Source: Methylomonas aurea
Lineage (GTDB): Bacteria; Pseudomonadota; Gammaproteobacteria; Methylococcales; Methylomonadaceae
Reading direction: 5' to 3'
NCBI RefSeq assembly: GCF_024505045.1
Contig: NZ_JANIBM010000005.1
Span: 163,450-227,449 of the forward strand
Length of the DNA stretch: 64,000 nucleotides
In this document: one piece after another, positions 34,904-46,034 of the stretch
How the letters are laid out: the number at the start of each line of letters is the position of its first letter
Position numbering within the stretch: position 1 is the first letter of the stretch
Notes under the pieces: generated by a model
Databases searched by the model: none
What the model saw: the letters and a program-made list of their open reading frames with translations, nothing else
Told to the model about the DNA's origin: nothing
Made by a program: the position numbers and the translations under genes

Positions 34904-37564
34904 TTTTTCCAAGCCGACGATAGCGTAAATTGCCAAGCTGACTGCCAAAATCAATAGCCATTCGTCCTGGCCGATCGCCGCACTGCCGAACAATTGCTGC
35001 ATGACCGGCCAGTACGTGAACAATAACTGCAGGGCGATCATGGCGCTGACGCCGACCAAGACCCAGGGATTGGAAAATACGCCGACTTTAAACATCGAAT
35101 AACGTAAGGAACGGCAGTTGAATAGATAAAACAATTCGCCGAATACGAACACGTTTACCGATACCGTGCGGGCTTTGGCCAGCGTGCCTTGTTGCATCAG
35201 CTCCCACTCGAACAGGCCGAACGCGCCGGCCAGCAACAGCACGCCGACCAGGCAAATCCGAAACAGCAGGTGCCGGGTCAGGATCGGCTGTTCCGGATTG
35301 CGCGGCTGGCGGTTCATCAAGCCGGGTTCCTTGGGTTCGAAGGCCAGCATCAAGCCTAACAGCACCGCTGTGGTCATGTTGATCCACAAAATCTGCAATG
35401 GCGTGATCGGCAATGCCACGTTGGCAAACACTGCCGCGGTGATCACCAGGCCTTCGCCGAGATTGGTGGGCAGGGTCCAGGCGATGAACTTCACCAAGTT
35501 GTCGAAGACGCCGCGGCCTTCTTCGACGGCGGCCTCTATCGTCGCGAAATGGTCGTCGGTCAGCACCATGGCCGCAGCCTCCTTGGCGACTTCGGTGCCG
35601 CCCAAGCCCATTGCCACACCGATGTTGGCTTGGCGCAAGGCCGGCGCGTCGTTGACGCCGTCGCCGGTCATCGCCACGACGTGGCCTTTGGCTTGTAAGG
35701 CGCGCACCAGAAGCAGTTTTTGCTCGGGGGCGATGCGTGCGTAGACGCTGCAACGGTCCACCTGGTTCAGATAGTCGGCTTCGTCATAATTCGCCAGTTC
35801 GCTGCCGGTGATGGCTTGGTCGCTGTGGCGCATGCCGAGTTGTTTGGCGATTGCCAAAGCCGTGACGGGGTGGTCGCCGGTGATCATTTTCACGGCGATG
35901 CCGGCGCGGTAGCAGGCGGCTATAGCCCGGGCCGCTTCCGGTCGCGGCGGATCTATCATTGCTTGCAGCCCGAGAAATGTCAGGCCGCTACGGACTTCGC
36001 TGTGAGCGACGGCATCGTCGCCGTGGTCGGTACGGGCGAAGGCCAGGATGCGCAGGCCTTGCGCTGCCAGGATTTCGGCCTGGCGCTGCAGTTGCGGTTT
36101 GTCCAGCGGGGCTGGCTGCAGATCGGCGGAAAATGCGCTGTCGCAGCGATCGAGCAGGCTCTCCAGCGAGCCTTTCAAGTAAACGTGGCGTTCGTCCAGC
36201 GCCAGATTGTGGTGCAGAGTCGCCATGAACTGGTATTGTGATTCGAACGGGATCGCATCCAGGCGCGGGTGGCCGTTGCTGACGCTGGCCTGGTGCAAAC
36301 CGGCCTTATGGGCGGATACCAGCAATGCCGCCTCGGTCGGATCGCCTTCGATCCGCCAACTGTCGACATCGGCGATCAAGCGGGCATCGTTGCACAGCAG
36401 GCCGGCTTTCAGGCATTCGAGCAGAGCCGGTTTTTGTTGCGGATCGACCGGTTGGCCGGCCGCTTGAAATTCGCCGTCCGGCGTGTAGCCGCTGCCGCTG
36501 ACGGCGAACTGCTCGCCGCCGGCATAAACGAATTGCACCGTCATTTGGTTTTGGGTCAGCGTGCCGGTTTTGTCGGAACAGATCACCGTGGTGCTGCCCA
36601 AGGTTTCCACGGCAGGCAGTTTGCGGATGATCGCATTGCGCTTGGCCATGCGCGAGACGCCGATCGCCAGCGTGATGGTCAGCGCCGCCGGCAAGCCCTC
36701 CGGAATCGCGCCGACCGCCAATGCCACGGCGGCCATGAACATATCCAGCGCACTTTCGCCGCGCCAGACGCCGACGGCAAATGTCAGTGCCGCGCAGGCG
36801 ACGATGGCCCACAACAGCAATTGGCTGAATTGGCTCATTTTCCGGGTCAACGGCGTTTCCAGCGGTTCGGCTGCTGCGATCAAACGGTTGATGCGGCCGA
36901 TTTCGGTATTGTCGCCAGTGCTGACCACCACCGCCAAGGCGCTACCGTAACTGACCAGAGTCGACGAATAGGCCATATTGATGCGGTCGGCCAACAGGGT
37001 TGCCGCAGGTAAGGTCTGGGCTTGTTTCTGGGCTGGGACGGACTCGCCGGTCAAAGCGGCCTCGTCTATTTTAAGTTCCCGGGTTTGCAGTAAGCGTAAA
37101 TCCGCCGGTACCTTATCGCCGGATTGCAGATAGACCAGATCGCCGGGCACCAAGTCGGCGGCCGCTATTGTCCGACGTTGGCCGTCGCGCAGCACATTGG
37201 CGCTGATGTTGAGCGTTTGGGCGAGGGCATTGATCGCTTTCAGTGCGTTGGCTTCCTGGATGAAGCCGATGATGGCATTGACCAGCACTACGCCGAATAT
37301 GACGCTGCTGTCGGCCCATTCTTCCAGGAAGGCGGTGGTGGCGGCTGAAAACAGCAGAATGTAAATCAGCGGTTGGTGGAATTGGCTGAGCAGTAGCAGC
37401 AAAGGCCCTTTGCCGCGCGGCGGCGTCAGGCGGTTGGGGCCGGCTTCTTCCAGCCGGGACTGGGCGGTTTGGCTGGACAGGCCGGCGCCGAGTTGCACAT
37501 CCAGTTGCGATAATAACTGCTCCGGCGCCAGGTTATGCCAAAGGGTTTGCGGATTTTGCTTCAT
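34871..37564 (-). CDS. Cation-transporting P-type ATPase (PacL-like)
   Basis: An 897-residue P-type ATPase with an N-terminal cation-ATPase domain, actuator motif TGES (172-175), membrane-helix-4 motif PEGLP (288-292), phosphorylation site DKTGTLT (Asp331) and hinge GDGVNDAPAL. About ten membrane helices are expected. PEGLP groups it with calcium/sodium-type pumps. However, the M6 segment reads WINMTTAVLLGLMLAFEP and lacks the NxxTDxxPA acidic residue of typical Ca-ATPases, so the transported ion is uncertain. It stands alone between the TetR gene and a small membrane protein gene. Confidence 0.92.
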   Translation of the reverse strand: MKQNPQTLWHNLAPEQLLSQLDVQLGAGLSSQTAQSRLEEAGPNRLTPPRGKGPLLLLLSQFHQPLIYILLFSAATTAFLEEWADSSVIFGVVLVNAIIGFIQEANALKAINALAQTLNISANVLRDGQRRTIAAADLVPGDLVYLQSGDKVPADLRLLQTRELKIDEAALTGESVPAQKQAQTLPAATLLADRINMAYSSTLVSYGSALAVVVSTGDNTEIGRINRLIAAAEPLETPLTRKMSQFSQLLLWAIVACAALTFAVGVWRGESALDMFMAAVALAVGAIPEGLPAALTITLAIGVSRMAKRNAIIRKLPAVETLGSTTVICSDKTGTLTQNQMTVQFVYAGGEQFAVSGSGYTPDGEFQAAGQPVDPQQKPALLECLKAGLLCNDARLIADVDSWRIEGDPTEAALLVSAHKAGLHQASVSNGHPRLDAIPFESQYQFMATLHHNLALDERHVYLKGSLESLLDRCDSAFSADLQPAPLDKPQLQRQAEILAAQGLRILAFARTDHGDDAVAHSEVRSGLTFLGLQAMIDPPRPEAARAIAACYRAGIAVKMITGDHPVTALAIAKQLGMRHSDQAITGSELANYDEADYLNQVDRCSVYARIAPEQKLLLVRALQAKGHVVAMTGDGVNDAPALRQANIGVAMGLGGTEVAKEAAAMVLTDDHFATIEAAVEEGRGVFDNLVKFIAWTLPTNLGEGLVITAAVFANVALPITPLQILWINMTTAVLLGLMLAFEPKEPGLMNRQPRNPEQPILTRHLLFRICLVGVLLLAGAFGLFEWELMQQGTLAKARTVSVNVFVFGELFYLFNCRSLRYSMFKVGVFSNPWVLVGVSAMIALQLLFTYWPVMQQLFGSAAIGQDEWLLILAVSLAIYAIVGLEKLMLRRFGKRR

Positions 37565-37752
37565 GGTCTTTTACAAACGGTTGTGGCAGTAGGGTGTGCG
37601 CGGCTTTTCGGCACACATTAAGGGTGGCGTGCGCCTCGGGTTGACAATCATCATCTTCTGCTTGTTCCTTGTTGGCTATAGGGTTATAGTCAGTAACCGA
37701 GGCTTGGTGCCTTATTCTAAATTAAAATAAAAACAAATAGTTGGAGGTATAT

Positions 37753-37959
37753 ATGGGCGGAGTTATCGAATTGGTGGTCTTGATGCTGGTTATTGCCATC
37801 TTCGCGTTTGCACCTTTAGGGTATTTCATATACATGTACACGATGAAAAACGGCGAGCCGTTCGGCGACATCGAGCCGCACGGCGACAGCGAGTCGCCTT
37901 TATTGAATGCCGTCGCCAAAGCGATCGACATGGTCAAAGGCAAGCTTGGCAAAAGCTAG
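37753..37959 (+). CDS. Small single-span membrane protein (68 aa)
   Basis: A 68-residue protein with one N-terminal membrane helix (VIELVVLMLVIAIFAFAPLGYFIYMY), a short acidic region (GDIEPHGDSESP) and an amphipathic C-terminal helix (LLNAVAKAIDMVKGKL). GGAGG lies five bases before the ATG, and a strong terminator follows, so it is a well-formed monocistronic gene. I do not recognise the family. It could be a regulator of a membrane complex or a stress-related small protein. Confidence 0.75.
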   Translation: MGGVIELVVLMLVIAIFAFAPLGYFIYMYTMKNGEPFGDIEPHGDSESPLLNAVAKAIDMVKGKLGKS

Positions 37960-37980
37960 GTTGCCGAAATGATCAAGCAA

Positions 37981-38005
37981 AGCCGGGATTATCCCGGCTT
38001 TTTTA
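37981..38005 (+). terminator. Rho-independent terminator
   Basis: AGCCGGGAT pairs with ATCCCGGCT (37981-37999) with almost no loop beyond TT, followed by TTTTTTA. It lies 22 bases after the small membrane protein gene and close to the moeB stop on the other strand. Confidence 0.9.
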
Positions 38006-38008
38006 TGT

Positions 38009-38764
38009 TCATCTGTCGGCTGTTGCGCCGCAGGTCGGACAAACCGGATTTTTCTTCAATCGCATCGCCCGCCATTCCATGCTCAGGCCATCCAGCATCA
38101 ACAAGCGTCCGGTCAAGGGATCGCCGATTCCGGTAATCAGTTTTATCGTCTCCAATGCTTGCATGCTGCCGATGATGCCGGTGATCGGAGCGACCACGCC
38201 GTTTCGGGCGCAATTTTGCAACTCTTCGCCGTCGCTTTGGTACAAGCAGTTGTAGCAGGGGCTGTCGTTATGTCCAGGCGTGAACACGCTGATTTGGCCT
38301 TCGAAACGGATCGCGGCGCCGGATACCAGCGGCGTCCGTTGCTTTACGCAGGCTTGATTGATCGCGAAACGGGTGGCGAAATTGTCGCTGCAATCCAGCA
38401 CCACGTCGGCTATTTCGACTTCGTGCAGCAATTCGGCGCCGGCTAGCCGCTGTTTGCGCGCCGCCACAGCCACCCCCGGATTGATTTTTTCCAGCGTCTG
38501 CCGGGTTGAAATCACTTTATCCAACCCTATATCAGCAGTGGCGTGGGCAATCTGCCGTTGTAAATTGCTCAAATCGACTTGGTCGTCGTCGTACAGCGTG
38601 ATGCTGCCGACACCGGCGGCGGCCAGATACATCGAGGCCGGCGAACCCAAGCCGCCGGCGCCGACGATCAGGATTTTGGCGTCCAGCAGTTTTTGCTGAC
38701 CGGCAATGTCGATTTGCGGCAGCATGATCTGGCGGCTGTAGCGGAGCAGTTGTTCGTCGTTCAT
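38009..38764 (-). CDS. moeB: Molybdopterin-synthase adenylyltransferase MoeB
   Basis: A 251-residue ThiF/MoeB-type E1-like enzyme that adenylates the C-terminus of the small sulfur-carrier subunit of molybdopterin synthase. ATP-binding GAGGLGSPASMYLAAAGVG and YDDDQVDLSNLQRQ are intact, and the zinc site is partly visible as CYNCLYQ and CPTCG. The ATG at 38762-38764 gives the usual start MNDEQLLRYSRQI. No other molybdenum cofactor genes are adjacent. A ThiF role in thiamin synthesis is a weaker alternative. Confidence 0.9.
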   Translation of the reverse strand: MNDEQLLRYSRQIMLPQIDIAGQQKLLDAKILIVGAGGLGSPASMYLAAAGVGSITLYDDDQVDLSNLQRQIAHATADIGLDKVISTRQTLEKINPGVAVAARKQRLAGAELLHEVEIADVVLDCSDNFATRFAINQACVKQRTPLVSGAAIRFEGQISVFTPGHNDSPCYNCLYQSDGEELQNCARNGVVAPITGIIGSMQALETIKLITGIGDPLTGRLLMLDGLSMEWRAMRLKKNPVCPTCGATADR

Positions 38765-38834
38765 AACGCTGACAGTGGTGGGTGAGCCGCAGATGATGCC
38801 AAAGAGCTTGACAGAGTGCAAAACCCGGATATTA

Positions 38835-38861
38835 TTAGCACTCGTTATTGGAGAGTGCTAA
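38835..38861. promoter_or_regulatory. CIRCE element (HrcA operator)
   Basis: TTAGCACTC-N9-GAGTGCTAA is a perfect match to the CIRCE consensus and lies 103 bases upstream of groES. It predicts repression of groESL by HrcA, with heat-shock induction. Confidence 0.97.
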
Positions 38862-38966
38862 TAAATTGCAAGTTGTTCAAAAACCGGCTTGTTCAACTCT
38901 GAACGCCAAGGTTTTTAAACCGCTTTTCAGTTTTAACCTTCAACTTTATTAATCGAGGAGACATTG

Positions 38967-39254
38967 ATGAAAATTCGTCCGTTACATGACCGTGTAGTCG
39001 TAAAACGTGTTGAGGAAGAAACCAAAACCGCTGGCGGTATCGTGCTGCCGGGTTCCGCTGCCGAAAAGCCAAGCGAAGGCGAAGTGCTGGCGGTTGGTTC
39101 AGGCAAACCGTTGGACAACGGCCAAGTACGTCCTATGGCAGTCAAAGTCGGTGACAAAGTGTTGTTCGGTAAATATTCAGGCACCGAAGTTAAAGTCGAT
39201 GGCGAGCAATACATCGTCATGCGCGAAGAAGACATCATGGGCGTTTTGGGCTAA
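38967..39254 (+). CDS. groES: Co-chaperonin GroES
   Basis: A 95-96-residue co-chaperonin ([17 protein letters not shown] at the start, mobile loop around [20 protein letters not shown]) that caps the GroEL folding chamber. An ATG at 38967 is preceded by GAGGAG; the ATG one codon before starts the same frame. It is regulated by the upstream CIRCE element and is followed by groEL after about 60 bases, the usual operon. Confidence 0.97.
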   Translation: MKIRPLHDRVVVKRVEEETKTAGGIVLPGSAAEKPSEGEVLAVGSGKPLDNGQVRPMAVKVGDKVLFGKYSGTEVKVDGEQYIVMREEDIMGVLG

Positions 39255-39304
39255 TCCCAAACAACCGCCCTCATTTATCTTTTTCAATCTCTTTAAATAT
39301 TTAG

Positions 39305-40954
<1,650 letters not shown>

Positions 40955-40975
40955 TTCATCCAGGCCCCTGGAGCC

Positions 40976-41014
40976 AAAAAACCCCGGTCTCCATTAGGAA
41001 CCGGGGTTTTTTAT
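40976..41014 (+). terminator. Rho-independent terminator of groESL
   Basis: AACCCCGG and CCGGGGTT form a stem around a 13-base loop (about 40980-41008), with AAAAAA before and TTTTTTATT after. It starts 22 bases after the groEL stop and could work in both directions. Confidence 0.93.
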
Positions 41015-41067
41015 TGGTTGCGGCTTTTGGGCGAATTGAGTTGCAGGCTCGCCGAAATTAAACTCAT

Positions 41068-41132
41068 GGAAATCTCTAGAAACTATCGCACTTCGATAAA
41101 CTCAGTGCGAACCGATAATTTTTAGAGGTTCC
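41068..41132. repeat. MITE-like palindromic repeat, short copy
   Basis: It is a 65-base element with inverted ends: GGAAATCTCTAGAAACTATC on the left against GATAATTTTTAGAGGTTCC on the right, enclosing the hairpin GCACT-TCGATAAACTC-AGTGC. It has only one hairpin unit and so looks like the minimal form of the longer copies at 25761 and 28640. Confidence 0.75.
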
Positions 41133-41182
41133 CTGAAATCCTTAACAACGTTGCACTGGGCGGCGCAACACCGGAGAAAGCC

Positions 41183-41929
41183 ATGGCTGCAGACCGCGAG
41201 ATATTGATCGCCGACGATAACGAAACCAATCTGTGGCTGCTGCGCGAGCAATTGTCGCAATGGACGCAAAGCGTGGTTCTGGCGAGCGACGGCCGAGATG
41301 CCTGGAATTTATTGGAGCGGCGCCGCTTCGATCTGATTTTTTTGGATATGAATATGCCGTTTCTGAGCGGGTTCGATTTGATCGGCCGATTACGTTCCAA
41401 TTCGGGCCCGAACTGCCGGACTCCGGCCGTTGCCGTAACCGCTCACGCCCAAGACAGCCAGCGTGTTCAAGCCTTGGCTGCCGGATTTAACGACTATTTG
41501 GTCAAGCCGATCCGTCTGGCGCGGTTGCAGGAAATAGTAAGCCGCTGGCACTTGCAGCCCGCTGGCGGAGCCGAGTATTACGCGCAACAGCTATTACGCA
41601 AAACCCAGGAAAACCGGCAGCTCAGCCATAACTTGATGGGCAAATTATTTGCCGAGCTGCCAGCCCAGTTGGCCGATATCGAACGACATATAGGCGACTT
41701 GGCAAGTCGGCAGGCTTGGGAGGTCGTGCATAAACTGCACGGAACATTCTGTTTTTTCGATTTTGGGGATTGTTTAGCGGTGACCGAGAAACTGGAGCAA
41801 GCCTTGTTGACCAACCAACTCGAACAGGCTGGCCTGCATTTCGGAACTTTAAAACAGAAATCTGCTTGGCTGTTGGATAACCAAGCAGCAGTCCTGCAAT
41901 CTTTGGCTACCAAGGCGATGGATGGATAA
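41183..41929 (+). CDS. Response regulator with C-terminal HPt domain
   Basis: A 248-residue protein. The receiver domain covers residues 5-125 (ILIADDNETN, phosphoacceptor in IFLDMNMPFLSG, VKPIRL). After a linker comes a histidine phosphotransfer domain (about 150-240) with the phospho-His motif HKLHGTFCFFDF. This is the C-terminal half of a BarA-type hybrid kinase without the kinase, so it should relay phosphate from another kinase to a further regulator. It stands alone; its partners are not obvious. Confidence 0.88.
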   Translation: MAADREILIADDNETNLWLLREQLSQWTQSVVLASDGRDAWNLLERRRFDLIFLDMNMPFLSGFDLIGRLRSNSGPNCRTPAVAVTAHAQDSQRVQALAAGFNDYLVKPIRLARLQEIVSRWHLQPAGGAEYYAQQLLRKTQENRQLSHNLMGKLFAELPAQLADIERHIGDLASRQAWEVVHKLHGTFCFFDFGDCLAVTEKLEQALLTNQLEQAGLHFGTLKQKSAWLLDNQAAVLQSLATKAMDG

Positions 41930-41977
41930 ACCCAGCCGATCCATTCTGGCTGGCGCTGTTGATCAGGAGTTTTCCGA

Positions 41978-44965
41978 TTATTTCAATTCGTCCAACAAGG
42001 CTTGAGCGGCCTGCTGTTGCTGTTTTGAGCCTTTGGCGAGCACGTCTTCGGCAATGGTTTTGGCGGCATCGATGTCGCCCATATCGATATAAGCTTTGGC
42101 TAAGTCGATTTTGGTTTCGTATTCGTCCATGTCGGTCAGGTCGGATACGCCGACTTCGAATTTGTCGTCGCTGCTGGTGCTGATAATGGGTGCGTCGAAA
42201 TCGAATTCGAAATTGAAATCGTCGACCGTATCGGGCTTTGCGTTATCGGTGGCCTGGCCGGCTTTCGCATTCAAATTATCGAAGTCGGAAAAGTCGAAAG
42301 TCTCCAGTTTCAATTCCGATTCCAGATTCAGCGGCGCATCGGTTGTGTTCGAGGCGCTTGCCAAATCGGGTGCGGCCAAGTCCAGGTCGAAATTAAAGTC
42401 GAAGCTCTCGATGTCGGTCGGCTTTTCTGCCGGCGCTTCGGGTTTGGCATCGGTCGTGCCAAAGTCGGCGAAATCGAAGCTTTCGAGGTCCGCTGCCGGT
42501 TGTTCCGCCGCTGTCGCCTCATCCTCATTGCCGGAAGCAGCCGGTTTTGGCGGTTCCAGATCGAAATTAAAGTCGAAGCTTTCGATAGAGTTATCTTCAA
42601 CAGAGGGGCTTTCGGCCTTCACCGCAGCGATATCGTCTGCAACGCTGGAGAATTCGATGGTTTCCAGGGCAAGGTCAAGATCGTCACTGGTAGAAACGAC
42701 CTGGGTTTTGTCGTCTGCGGCCGGCTCGGCAAAATCCAGGTTGAAATCGAACGCTTCGATGTCGCTGCTCTCGGTAGCGGCTGGTTCGTCGCGACCGGCG
42801 TTAGCGGGTTTGTCGCCTGATACGCTTCCTAAATTCGGCGTTTTGGTTTTAGCGTTGCTGTCGAAGTCGCCCAAGTCGAAGTCCAGGCCGTTATCGTCCG
42901 GTTCCAGGTTTTTATCAAGATCCAGGTCCAGTGCTGCCAAGTCGTCGTCCAACAAAGCGAACACCGAATCGTCTTCCAGGCCGTCAGTATCGGCTTCGCC
43001 CAGGGTCGTCGCAGCGGAGAGCTCGAACGATTCGCTGGCTACCTTAGTGTTCGTATCGGAGGTGGCGGAGTCGATACCAAACAACGGCGAATCCGGCGCG
43101 ATTTCTTTGGCCATGTCGGCGATTTTTTTCCAGAACGGCTTGTCGGCTTGCTTGCCGGCATTTGCCAGTTCTTGGGCATAATCGCAGAAGGCATCTTTGT
43201 TTTCGCTGGCGTAGAAAATTTCCAGCAATTTGAGTTTACATTCGTCTCGGTGCGGCTGTTCCTGTATCGCATGGCGGATCAGTTCTTCCGCTTGCTGGTA
43301 GCGGCCGTATGCCAAATACACATCGGCTTCGGAAATCGGATCGACCTCGTTCTGATCGGTATCGAAGGCGTCGAAATCGCTGGGTGTGAAATCGCTGATA
43401 AAAGAGCTTTCCCCAACGGTGCCGACGTCATACTCGGACGTATTGTTGATGTCCATGATCGGTACCGACAGGCTGCTTTCGGAATCCGGCATCTGGATTT
43501 GGCTGGCCGAGGCAAACATGCTCTCGGTGTTGATACGTTCGTCGATGTGCCGCTTGCGCCACAGCAACCAGCCTAACAAGCCAAGTATGCCGAAGCCTAA
43601 TCCGCCAACCACCCAGTAGTAAGCGTCGGAGGAAAACAGCCCTTCCTCTTCTGGAGCCGGCGCTGGAGCAGGAGGCGGTGCAACTTTCGCCACCGGCTTC
43701 GGTGCGGGTGCCGGTATCGGTTGCACTGCGGGTTGTTGCGCTGCCGGTGCGGGCTCCGCAGGCGCCTGTGTTTGAGTCTGGCTGGGTTGTTCGGTTGTTG
43801 CCGGCGGCAATACCGGAGGCGTTGTTGGCTGGGCCGGCGCCGGTGCGGTTTCTGCTTGCGCCGGAACTTGCTTATTATTCTGCAGTGTGGCGAGTTGCTG
43901 ATCTTTCAGCGCCAGCAACTGTTGCATCATGTTCAGTTGTTGTTCCAGCTTCTCGATGCGGGCTTGCAGTTCGAGATCCTTGCCTTCGCCGGACGTCTCA
44001 GCCGCGCTTTCGGTCTTGGCGTCGGCCGCGGTCGAATGCGCTCCGGATCTTGCTTTGCCGCCGACAACTGTATTCTCGACCAGCTTCGCTTCGGACGGTG
44101 CCACTAGTTCCAGCGGTTTAGCTGGTTTTTCTGTTGTTGTTGGTTCGCCTTTTGCAGTTTTGGCTGTCGGTTGTTTGGTTTCCGATGGTAAAGGCTGCTG
44201 GGCTGAAGCCAAACTCGGGATTTTCAACAAGGCGCCTTCTTTCAGCGAATTGATGTTGCCGTTGTTGAAGGCATCGGGATTGGCTCTGTGTAATGCATTC
44301 AGCATCTGCGGAGTCGGAACGTTACGTTCTTGGCCGAGCTGAGTGGCGATACTCCAAAGCGTGTCGGTTTTTTGCACCGGGCCGAACTCGCCTTCGGTCG
44401 CTATAGGTTGGCTAACGCTGTCGCTGGGTTCCGCTCTGACCGCACGCCGCGGCGCCGGCCGGGTTTTCTTGGCCGGTCGTACCGGCGGTTCGATCGCTTC
44501 CGCAGAGTAATCCGGAGCCTGGACGACCGGAATCGTAGCTTGGTTGTAAGCCGCCGGCGGATCGATCAGCAGGGTGAACTCGCGGGTCATGCTGCCTTGC
44601 GGCCAAGTCACTTCCAGCAAGAAATCCAGAAACGGCTCGGTCAGCACCTCGCGGGATGTAATTTTGACAATGATCGAACCGTTGGCTTGCACCATCGGCT
44701 CGAATTTGATTTTCGACAGGAAATAATTCCAGACCACGCCGGCTTGGTCGAATTTTTCCGGGGGAGCAAGGCGTACCGAGACATCGGACGGATTTTCGTT
44801 TGGGTCGACGGTCAGTCTGATTTCGGCGTTGAGGTGTTGGTTTAGCGCGGAATGCAATTGTATTTCGCCGATGCCGAGCGGCAGGGCGTTAACCGGCGCC
44901 AGTAGCGAAACAACCGCTAAAGCTTTAGTTAAATTGCTCACATTGCTTTCCTTCACTGGTGACAC
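41978..44965 (-). CDS. fimV: FimV-family pole/pilus assembly protein
   Basis: A 995-residue inner-membrane protein starting at GTG 44963-44965. A signal/anchor segment is followed by the conserved FimV N-terminal domain (GEIQLHSALNQHLNAEIRL), a LysM domain (about residues 195-255), a coiled coil (LQARIEKLEQQLNMMQQLLAL) and a Pro/Ala-rich linker. A membrane helix (YYWVVGGLGFGILGLLGWLLW) and a long acidic cytoplasmic region with repeated FDFNFDL-type motifs come next, and the FimV C-terminal TPR-like domain (KIDLAKAYIDMGDIDAAKTI) closes the protein. FimV organises cell-pole structures and type IV pili. Position after asd in a leu operon is the standard gammaproteobacterial one. Confidence 0.93.
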   Translation of the reverse strand: MSPVKESNVSNLTKALAVVSLLAPVNALPLGIGEIQLHSALNQHLNAEIRLTVDPNENPSDVSVRLAPPEKFDQAGVVWNYFLSKIKFEPMVQANGSIIVKITSREVLTEPFLDFLLEVTWPQGSMTREFTLLIDPPAAYNQATIPVVQAPDYSAEAIEPPVRPAKKTRPAPRRAVRAEPSDSVSQPIATEGEFGPVQKTDTLWSIATQLGQERNVPTPQMLNALHRANPDAFNNGNINSLKEGALLKIPSLASAQQPLPSETKQPTAKTAKGEPTTTEKPAKPLELVAPSEAKLVENTVVGGKARSGAHSTAADAKTESAAETSGEGKDLELQARIEKLEQQLNMMQQLLALKDQQLATLQNNKQVPAQAETAPAPAQPTTPPVLPPATTEQPSQTQTQAPAEPAPAAQQPAVQPIPAPAPKPVAKVAPPPAPAPAPEEEGLFSSDAYYWVVGGLGFGILGLLGWLLWRKRHIDERINTESMFASASQIQMPDSESSLSVPIMDINNTSEYDVGTVGESSFISDFTPSDFDAFDTDQNEVDPISEADVYLAYGRYQQAEELIRHAIQEQPHRDECKLKLLEIFYASENKDAFCDYAQELANAGKQADKPFWKKIADMAKEIAPDSPLFGIDSATSDTNTKVASESFELSAATTLGEADTDGLEDDSVFALLDDDLAALDLDLDKNLEPDDNGLDFDLGDFDSNAKTKTPNLGSVSGDKPANAGRDEPAATESSDIEAFDFNLDFAEPAADDKTQVVSTSDDLDLALETIEFSSVADDIAAVKAESPSVEDNSIESFDFNFDLEPPKPAASGNEDEATAAEQPAADLESFDFADFGTTDAKPEAPAEKPTDIESFDFNFDLDLAAPDLASASNTTDAPLNLESELKLETFDFSDFDNLNAKAGQATDNAKPDTVDDFNFEFDFDAPIISTSSDDKFEVGVSDLTDMDEYETKIDLAKAYIDMGDIDAAKTIAEDVLAKGSKQQQQAAQALLDELK

Positions 44966-45005
44966 CTCGGTGCTATGACCTCACAAAAACAGAGCTAAGC
45001 TTAGA

Positions 45006-46028
45006 CTAGATGTAGCTTTTTACCAGCACTTCGGCGATCTGCACACTGTTAAGCGCCGCACCCTTTCTGACGTTGTCGCTGACTACCCACATGTCTATTC
45101 CGCTCGGGTGCGAGATGTCTTCTCTGATCCTGCCGACGAAGACGTCGTCGTGACCGGAGGACTCGGTGACGGCAGTCGGGTAGCCGCCGTTTTCCCGCTC
45201 GTCGAGCAAGGTAACGCCGGGTGCCCGGCTCAGCAATTCGCGCACGCGTTCCACGGATATTTTCTGTTTGGTCTCGATATGTACCGCTTCGGAGTGGCCG
45301 AAAAATACCGGAACCCGCACTGCGGTGGGATTAACCAGGATATCGGCATCGCCCAGGATTTTTCGAGTTTCCCAGACCATCTTCATTTCTTCCTTGGTGT
45401 AGCCGTTGTCCATGAACACGTCGATTTGCGGCAACACGTTGAAGGCGATTTGTTTGGGGTAAACGCTGGGCGAAACTGGCTTGGCATTCAACAAATTGGC
45501 GGTCTGCGTCGCGAGTTCCTCGATGGCTTCCTTGCCGGTGCCGGATACGGCCTGGTAGGTCGCGACGTTGATCCGGCTGATGCCGACTGCATCGTAAATC
45601 GGTTTTAAGGCCACCAACATTTGAATGGTCGAGCAATTCGGGTTGGCGATGATGCCGCGATTTTTGTAGTCAGCGACTTTTTCCGGATTGACTTCCGGTA
45701 CCACCAGCGGGATGTCGTCGTCGTAGCGAAATTGCGAAGTGTTGTCGATGACGACGCAGCCAGCCGCGGCGGCTTTCGGCGCGTATTCGGCCGATACCGA
45801 GGCGCCGGGCGAGAACAGGCCGATCTGCACCTTGGAAAAATCGAACGTCGCCAGATCCTCGACAACCAAGGATTCGCCCTTGAACGGAATGCGCTTGCCT
45901 GCCGAACGCTCGCTGGCCAGAGCATACACTTTGCCGACCGGAAAATTGCGCTCTTCCAGAATGGAAATCATGGTTTCGCCGACTGCGCCGGTGGCGCCGA
46001 CGACCGCTACATCGTAGGTTTTAGACAT
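45006..46028 (-). CDS. asd: Aspartate-semialdehyde dehydrogenase
   Basis: A 340-residue enzyme that reduces aspartyl phosphate to aspartate semialdehyde for lysine, threonine, methionine and diaminopimelate synthesis. The NADP-binding loop GATGAVGETM, the active-site Cys in ANPNCSTIQM and the catalytic His near FGHSEAVHIET are present. It is six bases from leuB and 40 from fimV, consistent with one operon. Length and motifs are normal. Confidence 0.97.
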   Translation of the reverse strand: MSKTYDVAVVGATGAVGETMISILEERNFPVGKVYALASERSAGKRIPFKGESLVVEDLATFDFSKVQIGLFSPGASVSAEYAPKAAAAGCVVIDNTSQFRYDDDIPLVVPEVNPEKVADYKNRGIIANPNCSTIQMLVALKPIYDAVGISRINVATYQAVSGTGKEAIEELATQTANLLNAKPVSPSVYPKQIAFNVLPQIDVFMDNGYTKEEMKMVWETRKILGDADILVNPTAVRVPVFFGHSEAVHIETKQKISVERVRELLSRAPGVTLLDERENGGYPTAVTESSGHDDVFVGRIREDISHPSGIDMWVVSDNVRKGAALNSVQIAEVLVKSYI

Positions 46029-46034
46029 CGTGGT

